A stretch of 64,000 nucleotides of DNA from Pantoea sp. Aalb (GTDB lineage: Bacteria > Pseudomonadota > Gammaproteobacteria > Enterobacterales > Enterobacteriaceae). Below are positions 1-8,192 of this stretch, piece by piece. The notes beneath the pieces were generated by a model. That model was given only the letters and a program-made list of their open reading frames with translations, did no database searches and was not told where the DNA came from. How positions within the stretch are numbered: position 1 is the stretch's first letter; each line of letters starts with the position of its first letter. The stretch spans positions 496,001 to 560,000 of the forward strand of contig NZ_SZZU01000001.1 of NCBI RefSeq assembly GCF_009829985.1, in the 5' to 3' direction. A program made the translations under genes and the position numbers.

Positions 1-447
1 CATCGTGCAGTAACAATCTATGTTTTTAATTCTCGATATGAATTATTACTTCAACGCCGTGCTAGTAAAAAATATCATTGTGCTGGATTGTGGAGTAACA
101 CCTGTTGTAGTCATCCTTATCCACAAGAAGATACACATTATGCTGCTGAAAGACGACTTAGTGAAGAAATGGGTCTACAATTAATTTTAAGTCCAGTAAT
201 GGAGTTAAATTATAATCTTATATTAAGTAACGGTTTAATTGAACACGAATATAGTCATGTCTTTTTTGTAATTAGTGATAAAAAACCTCAAATTAACTTT
301 AATGAAGCTGATGCTTGGTGTTATCGTTCAATTCAACAGATTCAACAGGAAACAATAGCTAACTCATCACAGTTTACACCGTGGTTTTTACATACATTTC
401 CTAGAATTCCCCATGTACTTAATAATTTTAGTTTAATAAATCGATAA
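1..447 (+). CDS. idi: Isopentenyl-diphosphate delta-isomerase, 5' end outside window
   Basis: This enzyme interconverts isopentenyl and dimethylallyl diphosphate in isoprenoid synthesis in the cytoplasm. The reading frame is open from base 1, so the gene is cut by the window edge. By comparison with the E. coli protein about 31 N-terminal residues are missing. The Nudix-like fold is recognisable: HRAVTIYVFN at the left edge, then WSNTCCSHP around codons 31-39, whose second Cys matches catalytic Cys67 of E. coli, followed by AAERRLSEEMG. HEYSHVFFV further on contains the metal-binding Glu. An internal ATG at 88 is not the start, because conserved sequence precedes it. The next gene, ybiB, is not its E. 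coli neighbour. Isomerase is dispensable when the MEP pathway makes both isomers, so its retention is notable. Confidence 0.95.
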   Translation, partial: HRAVTIYVFNSRYELLLQRRASKKYHCAGLWSNTCCSHPYPQEDTHYAAERRLSEEMGLQLILSPVMELNYNLILSNGLIEHEYSHVFFVISDKKPQINFNEADAWCYRSIQQIQQETIANSSQFTPWFLHTFPRIPHVLNNFSLINR

Positions 448-956
448 CAATACTAATAAGTATGGCATAATCATTTATATTAACATTAAAATGTAAATAA
501 TAAAATATTATGGATACTACACAAGATAGTTAATTAAAGCTAAATTTTGTTACTAACTTAATCGTCATACGATTCTATCATACCAATATCTAAAAAAACT
601 TGTATTTATTATTGATTTTTAATCATTTTATTATTTAATTAAAAATTGAAAATCAATAAAAAGAATTTTTATCATTATCAAATACTATAAATTAATTAAT
701 ACTTTTCATCATATTTTAAAATTTAAAATTATATATAAGTTAAGTATATTTCTTCTATCTTAATTAAGATTATTCATATAGGGTAATAACTACCTATAAT
801 TAAAATGAATTAATTAAGGTATTTTATATTTTTTCTTAAATAAAAGAATATTTTATTTATTAATAATACTACAATTTTAATTAAAATTTATCTAAAACAA
901 TAAAATATTTTTTTTAATGTTAAACTTTATTGAATCAATTAAATACTATAAAACAT
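448..956. other. AT-rich spacer between idi and ybiB
   Basis: No open frame with recognisable similarity is present on either strand. The stretch is almost pure A/T with one small inverted repeat at 560-574 (AATCGT/ACGATT, 3-base loop). That repeat has no U-tract after it, so I do not call it a terminator. Confidence 0.6.
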
Positions 957-1928
957 ATGGAAATAAATAAAATAATAAAAAAGATAGGACAAAATAATAA
1001 TAGGAAAAATAATATTGATTACCATACTGCTATTACACTGTATAGTGCTATTTTGAATGGAAATATTTCAGATCTAGAGTTAGGAGCTATATTAATTGCA
1101 TTTCGCATTAAAGGAGAAAATGAAGAAGAAATTCAGGGCTTTTATGAAGCTATGCAACACAAAATAATACAATTATATCCACCACTTAATCGTCCTATGC
1201 CTATTATTATTCCTAGTTATAACGGCGCACGACGACAAGCTAATTTAACATTACTTTTAGCATTATTATTGATTAAACTTGATTTTCCAGTATTAGTTCA
1301 TGCTATTAATAATGATCCAACACGTATCACTACAAAAGAAATTTTGTTAGCTTTAGATATGAAGCCAGTTATGGAAAAACAAGAAATACAAGAATATTTA
1401 AATAAAGGAAAATTAGTCTTTATAACTATTGATAATCTTTGTGCACCAATTGCTAAACAATTATCATTACGTTGGCGTATGGGAGTACGTAATAGCGCAC
1501 ATATTTTAGCTAAATTAATAAATCCTTTTACTAATCACGCTGCACTTTGTATTACAAGTATTTCTCATCCTAAATATTTTACTAGAATAAGTAATTTTTT
1601 TTTCAAAATAAATTCACCTGCTATTCTACTCAATGGCACTGAAGGTGAAGTATATGCTGATCCATATAACTGTCCTGTTATTAATATTCTTCTTAGTAAG
1701 AATATTAAATTAGAATTTATGATCAAACATCATGAAGAAAAAAAGATAATAAATTTACCAAAAAGTAAGGGAGCCATAGATACAGCTAACTGGATTAATG
1801 AAGTTTTATATAATAAACATACAGTACCAGAGTCAATAAGGTTACAGTTAGCATGTTGTTTAATAGCTACTGGAAGATCACAGAATCTAGAGGAAGCTGA
1901 AATGATTTTACGAAAAGCTAAAATTTAG
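957..1928 (+). CDS. ybiB: TrpD2-like nucleic-acid-binding protein YbiB
   Basis: The protein is a member of the TrpD2 branch of the anthranilate phosphoribosyltransferase fold. E. coli YbiB binds DNA and RNA without sequence preference and is linked to the LexA regulon; it is not thought to make tryptophan. The product has 323 residues, against 320 in E. coli, and is similar along its whole length: LELGAILIAFRIKGE near residue 45, PSYNGARRQANL near 85, RWRMGVRNSAH near 170 and HGTEGEVYA-like LNGTEGEVYADP near 235. I chose the ATG at 957 because its first residues, MEINKIIKKIG, align with the E. coli start. An upstream TTG at 930 would add nine unsupported residues. The dinG gene that precedes ybiB in E. 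coli is absent here. Confidence 0.93.
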   Translation: MEINKIIKKIGQNNNRKNNIDYHTAITLYSAILNGNISDLELGAILIAFRIKGENEEEIQGFYEAMQHKIIQLYPPLNRPMPIIIPSYNGARRQANLTLLLALLLIKLDFPVLVHAINNDPTRITTKEILLALDMKPVMEKQEIQEYLNKGKLVFITIDNLCAPIAKQLSLRWRMGVRNSAHILAKLINPFTNHAALCITSISHPKYFTRISNFFFKINSPAILLNGTEGEVYADPYNCPVINILLSKNIKLEFMIKHHEEKKIINLPKSKGAIDTANWINEVLYNKHTVPESIRLQLACCLIATGRSQNLEEAEMILRKAKI

Positions 1929-2087
1929 ATTTTTTAAATTGAATAAAAATTCAGAATAATTTATTATTGATTTGTTTTGTAAAACATTATTTATTTATAA
2001 ACTTATTAAATATAAATTAATAAAAATAAGTGTATTACTACACATAATAATATCTAATATTAAAGATGTTTTATAAATTTTTCATGA

Positions 2088-2675
2088 CTAAAAAATACTA
2101 GAACCATAACCCCATAAAACAATTGTGAGTGCTAATAATATTTCAAATACTAATATTCCAATTGCTAATATAGAGCTAGAAAACTGTAAATTTACATCTT
2201 GTTTAATATTAAGAAAACTAGGGATACCAATGTATAAGAGATATCCTGTATAAACTAAAGCTAAAGTTGCTATTAACATACAAAGCCAAACTAATGGATA
2301 TAATCCTATTACTCCACTGATGAAAAGAGGTGTTCCTACATATCCAGCAAATATAGTACAACGAGAAATACTAGGCCGATTAATATAATCATGTGCCATC
2401 CAATAAATAATACGGCCCATTACGGCTACACCTCCTAAAATAAGACAATAAAAAAACAAGCTTAATTTAAGACCTGTTATTAAACTAATCTTAATATAGT
2501 GATCTTTACCTAAATTCCATCCGATTTGTGTAGTCCCAATAAAAGTAAATATAACAGGTATAGCTGCCATTAATAAAATATGATGGGTATAATGGTATAT
2601 TAAACTTTCATTTTTTTGATTTATCCTATGCATTTCTTGATGAGGATGTGCTAACAGCTTCCAAAAATGATACAT
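2088..2675 (-). CDS. yohC: Inner membrane protein YohC, Yip1 family
   Basis: This is a polytopic inner-membrane protein of unknown function in the Yip1/DUF1282 family. It is 195 residues long, the same as E. coli YohC, with near-identical landmarks: HHILLMAAIPVI near residue 31, FIGTTQIGWN near 45, GVAVMGRIIYWMA near 82, YPLVWLC near 126 and YTGYLLYIGIPSFLN near 142. About five hydrophobic segments are visible, at roughly 32-50, 66-90, 107-126, 128-149 and 168-190. A strong Shine-Dalgarno sequence, AGGAG, lies about 8 bases before the ATG. It is divergent from yohD across 158 bp, the same pairing as in E. coli, although the pair lies far from ybiB and ldtB there. Confidence 0.93.
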   Translation of the reverse strand: MYHFWKLLAHPHQEMHRINQKNESLIYHYTHHILLMAAIPVIFTFIGTTQIGWNLGKDHYIKISLITGLKLSLFFYCLILGGVAVMGRIIYWMAHDYINRPSISRCTIFAGYVGTPLFISGVIGLYPLVWLCMLIATLALVYTGYLLYIGIPSFLNIKQDVNLQFSSSILAIGILVFEILLALTIVLWGYGSSIF

Positions 2676-2833
2676 AAAAGAACTCCTATATGAATAAATA
2701 TTAAAATTTTAATCTTTTATAAAGATAGATGTTTTATTTTTAATTATAATCTATTGATGTCTTTTTCTAAGTATAGAAATAAAAATTAATAGTATATAAA
2801 CCTATATATAAATTTATCATTGGAGAGAATAAT

Positions 2834-3400
2834 TTGCAGTTTGATATTAAGGAATTAATCAGCCAATATGGATATTTAGCTTTATTAATTGGATGTATAA
2901 GTGAAGGAGAAACCTTTACTTTATTAGGTGGGATAGCAGTGCATGAAGGTTTACTAAAATTTAACGGCGTTGTTTTAACTACCATGATTGGTGGTATTAT
3001 TGGAGATCAAGCATTATTCTACATCGGTTATTATCTCGGTACAAATATCTTAAAACGTTTCAATAAGTATAAACAAACAATTAATAAAGTTGATCAGCTT
3101 ATTAAGAAATGGCCTAGTTTATTTGTTATTAGTGTACGTTTCATGTATGGTTTTCGAATTATCGGTCCAATTATTATTGGTATAAGTCGTCTTAATCCAA
3201 TACGTTTTTTTATTTTGAATATTATAGGAGCAGCACTTTGGTCAGTTATTTTTGTAACATTAGGTTATTTTGCAGGAGAGATAATTACAATATGGTTACA
3301 TAACCTCAATAAACATCTAAAACTATTAATTTATTTAGTATTAATTTCTTTTCTTGTAATATATATCATATATTATTGGAATCGCCATAAAACAAATTAA
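2834..3400 (+). CDS. yohD: DedA-family inner membrane protein YohD
   Basis: DedA-family proteins are multi-pass inner-membrane proteins. Several are implicated in recycling the undecaprenyl-phosphate carrier and in proton-motive-force homeostasis; a role for YohD itself is not established. The product has 188 residues, against 192 in E. coli. Family landmarks are SEGETFTLLGG at 23-33, GGIIGDQALFYIGYYLG at 53-69 and RFMYGFRIIGPIIIG at 102-116, with a hydrophobic C-terminal anchor at 160-180. The start is a TTG at 2834, preceded by GGAGAG with suitable spacing. No nearby in-frame ATG would keep the conserved N-terminus. If no other dedA paralogue remains in the genome, this copy could be the only DedA function. 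Confidence 0.92.
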   Translation: MQFDIKELISQYGYLALLIGCISEGETFTLLGGIAVHEGLLKFNGVVLTTMIGGIIGDQALFYIGYYLGTNILKRFNKYKQTINKVDQLIKKWPSLFVISVRFMYGFRIIGPIIIGISRLNPIRFFILNIIGAALWSVIFVTLGYFAGEIITIWLHNLNKHLKLLIYLVLISFLVIYIIYYWNRHKTN

Positions 3401-4122
3401 TAGATTAATTTTTTAATATTAATAAATATAGGAATTAACAATTTATTTATGTAATATTTTTCATATATGTGTAAAGTATAAGTAAAATACTAATTAATAT
3501 TTAAATATATTTTTACGAAATTTATTACCTTAATTATTTAAATAGAATGTAATTCTTTAATATAAAGAATCATTATTTTTGATTTTGATATGTATAAAAA
3601 ACAAAATAAAGATATCTACTATAATAATAGTTATTTATTTTAAAAAAATATTAATTACCATCTATGAATTTTATTTTTAAAAAATAAATATCTTCCTTTA
3701 CAAGGAAGGTAAAAAAATATAGTTTTTATAAGGAATGAAATTCCCTGTATTTCTTATTATATTGTAAAATACAAAAAATCACTAATTTACCTATTATCAT
3801 AAAGTACATATGGTTTAAAAAACGTAAAAATTTTATGTCAAAAATACTATTATTTAAAATAAAAAAATTATTATTTTTTATTTTGTGAAATCTGATTTTT
3901 TTTATAAAAATATTTTAATATTAGTAATTTACATTAGTAAATATCAATAATGTTATCTTAAAATAAAAAGCTCATTAGTAACAATATTTAATAATTTTTT
4001 TAATAAATTGGATTAGTGATATTTATTATGTCTATAATTATAGTAGTAAACAATAGAGACAATATATTTGTTACTTAACAAATATATTAAGTATAGTGTT
4101 ATATAATATCTATTAATTAGTA
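3401..4122. other. AT-rich spacer between yohD and ldtB
   Basis: No gene is seen in these 722 bases. A 7-bp hairpin with a 3-base loop lies at 3692-3708 (CTTCCTT/AAGGAAG). It is the only GC-containing structure. Neither side carries a clean U-tract, so its role is unclear. Confidence 0.55.
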
Positions 4123-5046
4123 ATGAAAAAGAGTATTTTTGTTTTAGTTTTATCTGCTCTCTTAATTACCGGCTTTCATAAATCTACTTTTGCAGTAGTT
4201 TATCCACTTCCTTCAATTAATAGTAGGTTAGTTGGTAAAAACATTGAAATTATTGTACCTAAAAATAGTAAATTATCTTTAGAAGAATTTGCAGCTCATT
4301 ATCAAATGGGTATTAGTAATATATTAGAAGCTAATCCAGGAATTGATATCTATTTACCAAAACCGGGAAGTAAAATAATCATTCCACATCAACTAATACT
4401 ACCAGAAGCACCAAGAGAAGATATAGTAATTAATAGTTCAGAAATGCGACTTTATTATTATAGAAAAAGTACTAAAACTGTTGTTGTTTTACCTATAGGT
4501 ATTGGTGAACCAAAAAAAAATACTCCTTTACATTGGATAACAGAGATTAAACGTAAAAAAGCATATCCTACTTGGACTCCTACTAAAGAGATGCATTTAG
4601 AATATGCTGCGCGGGGTGAAAGCCTTCCTAATATTTTTCCAGCTGGACCAGACAACCCTATGGGGTTATATGCTCTTTATATTGGGCGTTTATATGCTAT
4701 TCATGGTACTAATGCTAATTTTGGGATTGGTCTTCGTGTAAGCCACGGTTGTATAAGATTACGAACAGAAGATATAAGATGGCTATTTAATAATGTAAAA
4801 GTTGGTACGCGTGTACGTTTCATAGATCAACCAGTAAAAGCTACTGTAGAGCCGGATGGTACCCGTTATATTGAAGTACATAATCCATTATCAAAAACTG
4901 AAAAACAATTTAAATCAAATGAAATAGTTCCAATTAATTTTCCATTAGCAGTAACAAAAATCATATTAGATGCTAGTGTAAATAAGGATTTACTAAATGC
5001 TGCTATACAATACCGTAGTGGTATTCCTATAAAAATTAATCATTAA
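4123..5046 (+). CDS. ldtB: L,D-transpeptidase LdtB (YbiS)
   Basis: This periplasmic L,D-transpeptidase attaches Braun's lipoprotein (Lpp) to the meso-diaminopimelate residue of peptidoglycan. The product has 307 residues, against 306 in E. coli. It has a signal peptide at about 1-23 ending STFA, a LysM-like segment at about 50-90, and a YkuD catalytic domain from about 98 to 235. The catalytic SHGCIRLR motif puts His at 208 and Cys at 210, and [13 protein letters not shown] precedes it. The C-terminal YIEVHNPLS segment is also conserved. A run of nine A at 4512-4520 lies in frame. No strong Shine-Dalgarno sequence is seen. LdtA, C and E share the fold, but similarity over the whole length favours LdtB. 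Whether lpp exists cannot be judged here. Confidence 0.93.
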   Translation: MKKSIFVLVLSALLITGFHKSTFAVVYPLPSINSRLVGKNIEIIVPKNSKLSLEEFAAHYQMGISNILEANPGIDIYLPKPGSKIIIPHQLILPEAPREDIVINSSEMRLYYYRKSTKTVVVLPIGIGEPKKNTPLHWITEIKRKKAYPTWTPTKEMHLEYAARGESLPNIFPAGPDNPMGLYALYIGRLYAIHGTNANFGIGLRVSHGCIRLRTEDIRWLFNNVKVGTRVRFIDQPVKATVEPDGTRYIEVHNPLSKTEKQFKSNEIVPINFPLAVTKIILDASVNKDLLNAAIQYRSGIPIKINH

Positions 5047-5252
5047 AATTAAGTTAGTTTTTTATTAAAGATATAGCTCCTAATAATATAATGATTTTAA
5101 AAAACGAAAAAATAATCTGTTTATTATTTATACTATATTTTTCATGTCAATAAATATAATTATTTAAAATTAATTAAATATGTAGAATTTATCATAATTT
5201 AAATATCTATCAAGTTAATATTGAATTTATTAATTAACTAAAAATAAACATC

Positions 5253-5277
5253 AAAAAGGACGATCATAGGATCGTCC
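5253..5277 (-). terminator. Rho-independent terminator after ybhL
   Basis: On the minus strand an 8-bp GC-containing stem (GGACGATC/GATCGTCC, loop CTAT) is followed directly by TTTTTGA. It lies 64 bases beyond the ybhL stop codon. This is one of only three convincing intrinsic terminators in the window. Confidence 0.85.
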
Positions 5278-5340
5278 AGTAACAAAAGTAAAATACATTA
5301 ACATCATAATACTTTCAAAAAAACTTGTTGCTTTAAAAAA

Positions 5341-6048
5341 TTAACGACGATTACCAAAAAATTTTAACAACATTAAAAATAAATTAATAAAATCTAAATA
5401 TAATGTCAATGCACCCATAATAGAAAAACGACGCATACTTTCTTTATCATTTAAGTTAATATTTTGACCCATTATTTTAAGCTTTTGTGTATCATAAGCT
5501 GTTAAACATACAAAAACAATAACTCCAACATAATTTAAAATCCATGTTAATAATGAACTTTTTAACCAGAAATTGACAAGTGATGCAATTAACACTCCAA
5601 TAAGAGCCATAAATAATAAACTACTAAAACGGCTTAGATCGTTTTTTGTAATATAACCATAAAGACTCACAGAACCAAACATAGTTGCGGTAACAAAAAA
5701 AGTACTACTAATAGATACAACAGTATAAACAAGAAAAATACTAGAAATTGTTAAACCAGTAAGAGTTGAATAAAACATAAATAAGCTAGTAGCAACTGCT
5801 CCGCTTAGACGATCTACCATACTGGATAACAAAAAAACTACTGCTAATTGTAAAATAATTAAACCAAAACAAATACTACGATTAGCAAATATCATAGTCA
5901 TCAATGCAGGTGAATGCCAAGATAACCATGATACAAAGGAAGTAAGTAATAAACCGCAAGTCATCCAGCCATAAACTTGTGCCATATAAGTTTGTAAATG
6001 AGCTGATACTTGCTGTTCAATTGAATTATTGCGGAAATATCGTTCCAT
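5341..6048 (-). CDS. ybhL: Bax-inhibitor-1 family inner membrane protein YbhL
   Basis: This is a seven-span inner-membrane protein of the BI-1/TMBIM family. Bacterial members are thought to be pH-sensitive calcium-leak channels, but the role of YbhL in E. coli is not firmly known. The product has 235 residues, against 234 in E. coli. Conserved segments are LQTYMAQVYGWMTCGLLLT near residue 18, LTGLTISSIF near 97, GSVSLYGYITKNDLS near 125, LTAYDTQKLK near 183 with the family's conserved Asp, and LYLDFINLFLMLLKFFGNRR at the C-terminus. AGAGG before the ATG supports the start. It is a single-gene unit followed by its own terminator, and lies beside moaE as in E. coli. Confidence 0.95.
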   Translation of the reverse strand: MERYFRNNSIEQQVSAHLQTYMAQVYGWMTCGLLLTSFVSWLSWHSPALMTMIFANRSICFGLIILQLAVVFLLSSMVDRLSGAVATSLFMFYSTLTGLTISSIFLVYTVVSISSTFFVTATMFGSVSLYGYITKNDLSRFSSLLFMALIGVLIASLVNFWLKSSLLTWILNYVGVIVFVCLTAYDTQKLKIMGQNINLNDKESMRRFSIMGALTLYLDFINLFLMLLKFFGNRR

Positions 6049-6858
6049 AATATACCTCTTTAAAAGTTAAAAGCTTTAACGTGCTGTAATTTTATAAGTC
6101 ATTGTTAAGGTATTATTCACAATATATAACAATATTATATTCGGCAAATAATAATCATCTTATGATCCAATAATAAAAATTATTTATATGATAAACAGTA
6201 TAAAATTCTTTAAATTATTTGCTAATTAATTGATTAAATATATAAATTCTGTTCATGAATCTATTGCTTTACATCTATCTATTATTCATAATAATATCGT
6301 GATTAATTTTTAAATTTTAAGTTTATAGAACTAATATTTATAAAATACATAATATAAATCTTAAAATTAATATATTAATATACTCTTAAATCAATCCAGT
6401 AAATTATAAAAATAATATTATTTATAATAACAAAATTATTTTAGTATATTTATACTTAAATTTATGTTTTTAAATAAAATAACCAAATATTTTAGATATA
6501 TATAAGATTTATTCATAATTTTTTTTAAAAAAAGATTAAATACTCCTCATATAATTATACATGCAATATAATTTTACTTATTAGTGTATATTTATTTTAA
6601 ATAAAACATCTAATACATACTTATAGGCAACTTCGATATCCTTACTTAATTTAAAAAAATTTTTAATAAAATTAAAAAATAATTTTTCTAATAAAATTAG
6701 ACTTTAGATTCAATAAAATAGTAAATAAAATGTTTAGATCTTTGTATTTAAATTATTAAAACATTTAAATAATAAAATACTCAGATTCATTAACAATATT
6801 GAAATACTTAATTTTTATAATATTTTATCTATTATAAATTTTTTTATTCTTTCAAAAA
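6049..6858. other. Long AT-rich spacer between ybhL and moaE
   Basis: These 810 bases contain no supported gene, RNA or terminator. It is the longest gene-free stretch in the window and probably marks genes deleted between moaE and ybhL. Confidence 0.55.
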
Positions 6859-7326
6859 TTAATAACATTTCTTCCATTTTTCTACTGCTCGATAATCACT
6901 ATCACAAATATTCACCCAATAATCACCATCATTAGTCCTTTCTTTTTTCCAAAAAGGAACACTAGTTTTTAAAAAATCTATAATAAATTCAGAGGCTTTA
7001 AAAGCATTATTACGGTGAGCACTACTAACACCAACAAACATAATTTCATCACCTGGGAAAAGTACTCCAAACCGATGAATAACTGTTACTTTCTGTAGCA
7101 TCCACCGATTACATGCATCACTAACAATATTAGTTAAAATTTTTTCTGTCATGCCAGGATAATGCTCTAAAGTTAATGTTAAAACTTTTTTACCTAAATT
7201 ATGATTGCGTACTTTACCAACAAAAGTAACTATTACGCCTTCTATATCATAATAAGATAACATTTTATGTTCATGTGCAACATTAAAAGGTTTATCCTCG
7301 ACTAAAATACGAGTGCGATATTTCAT
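6859..7326 (-). CDS. moaE: Molybdopterin synthase catalytic subunit MoaE
   Basis: MoaE is the large subunit of molybdopterin synthase. With thiocarboxylated MoaD it inserts the dithiolene sulfurs into cyclic pyranopterin monophosphate. The product has 155 residues, against 150 in E. coli. GKVRNHNLG near residue 37, LEHYPGMTEK near 53, VIHRFG near 81, SSAHRNNAF near 101 and FWKKE near 125 are conserved. The catalytic lysines are Lys120 and Lys127. The start is the ATG at 7326, because a near-perfect AGGAGGATAAA precedes it; an upstream in-frame codon at 7365 lies inside moaD. The gene starts one base after the moaD stop codon, so the two are translationally linked. Confidence 0.95.
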   Translation of the reverse strand: MKYRTRILVEDKPFNVAHEHKMLSYYDIEGVIVTFVGKVRNHNLGKKVLTLTLEHYPGMTEKILTNIVSDACNRWMLQKVTVIHRFGVLFPGDEIMFVGVSSAHRNNAFKASEFIIDFLKTSVPFWKKERTNDGDYWVNICDSDYRAVEKWKKCY

Positions 7327-7327
7327 T

Positions 7328-7573
7328 TTATCCTCCTGTAACTGGTGGGAAAAATGCAACCTCATCTCCTGATTTTAGAGGATGACTCATCGGTACTAGA
7401 ATATGATTAACTGCTGTCAATAATTTATTAGATTCTAATGCTAATTCCCAACGAATATTTTTTTTAGCAAGTTCATCACGTAAAGCGATAATATTTTCAT
7501 ATGTTGATTCTACTTCTAAAGAGCTAATACCAATTAATTCACGTACTTGAGCAAAAAATAAAATTTTTATCAT
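7328..7573 (-). CDS. moaD: Molybdopterin synthase sulfur carrier subunit MoaD
   Basis: MoaD is the small ubiquitin-like sulfur carrier of molybdopterin synthase. MoeB adenylates its C-terminal glycine, which is then converted to a thiocarboxylate. The product has 81 residues, the same as E. coli. It keeps the start MIKILFFAQVREL, the segment GDEVAFFPPV and the essential terminal Gly-Gly. The ATG at 7573 fits the E. coli start; a TTG at 7579 would add two residues. moaE follows directly. The upstream genes moaA, moaB and moaC of the E. coli operon are missing between moaD and uvrB, so the supply of the MoaDE substrate must be encoded elsewhere or is lost. Confidence 0.94.
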   Translation of the reverse strand: MIKILFFAQVRELIGISSLEVESTYENIIALRDELAKKNIRWELALESNKLLTAVNHILVPMSHPLKSGDEVAFFPPVTGG

Positions 7574-8039
7574 ATACAATACTTTCCAAATAATATTACA
7601 ATATATTTTAAATAGTAAGAAACAAAAAAATAAAACTCAAAATTTAACTTTTTCATAACATACATAATTATTAAGTTAGAAATATATCTATGTATTTTTT
7701 AGAGATGAGTTTCTATTGTTAGGACTACACGAATGGTATGATAAGATCAATACGCTACTTATTTATTTTTTATTCCCAAATTATAACTATAAATATATCT
7801 TATATTAAGATTTTTAATATTTAAATTTTTATGAATTAAAAAATAAATATGCAATAAAAATAATAGTCGGTAGAAAATAGTAATTAAATTTCTTATTAGT
7901 GTCTATAAAACATTTTATATAAAAAAATATTACTCAATTTTTAATACAATCTCAATATCTTAAAATAAATATAATGTTTTTTAATAATTTTTCATCTACC
8001 TATATTTTTTAAAAAGTTTATTTAACTATATAATAATCT
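7574..8039. other. Spacer at the moaABC deletion site
   Basis: No recognisable moaA, moaB or moaC codons remain in any frame I read. A segment at about 7704-7757 has a visibly higher G+C content than the rest of the spacer and is unexplained. Otherwise the stretch is A/T rich. Confidence 0.5.
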
Positions 8040-8192
8040 TTATAAATATTTACGTAATGTTTTCAACTGTTCACGAATACTTATTGCTTCTTTAAATTCT
8101 AAATTTTGTGCATGTTGTTTCATATTATATTCCATTTCATTAATTTTTTTTTCTAGTTCTTGTGGATTCAATAATAAAACATTTTTTATTTT
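8040..8192 (-). pseudogene. uvrB: uvrB 3' segment with UVR domain, beyond an in-frame TAA
   Basis: Reading on in the same frame after the uvrB stop codon (8193-8195) gives 50 more codons and then a TAA at 8040. They include LNPQELEKKINEME and KQHAQNLEFKEAISIREQL, which closely match the C-terminal UVR domain of E. coli UvrB that contacts UvrC. The spacing between the helicase core and this domain is almost the same as in E. coli (about 36 against 38 residues). The simplest reading is a single nonsense mutation in the linker. The segment could still be translated by read-through or from an in-frame TTG or ATG, but no Shine-Dalgarno sequence supports this. Confidence 0.85.

Noticed and set aside
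117..125. Perfect DnaA box TTATCCACA
   Set aside because: It is a single copy inside the idi coding sequence where it encodes conserved residues. There is no cluster, no nearby dnaA or gidA and no sign of an origin.
3692..3708. Terminator between yohD and ldtB
   Set aside because: The 7-bp hairpin is real but has no clean U-tract on either strand and lies almost 300 bases from the yohD stop codon.
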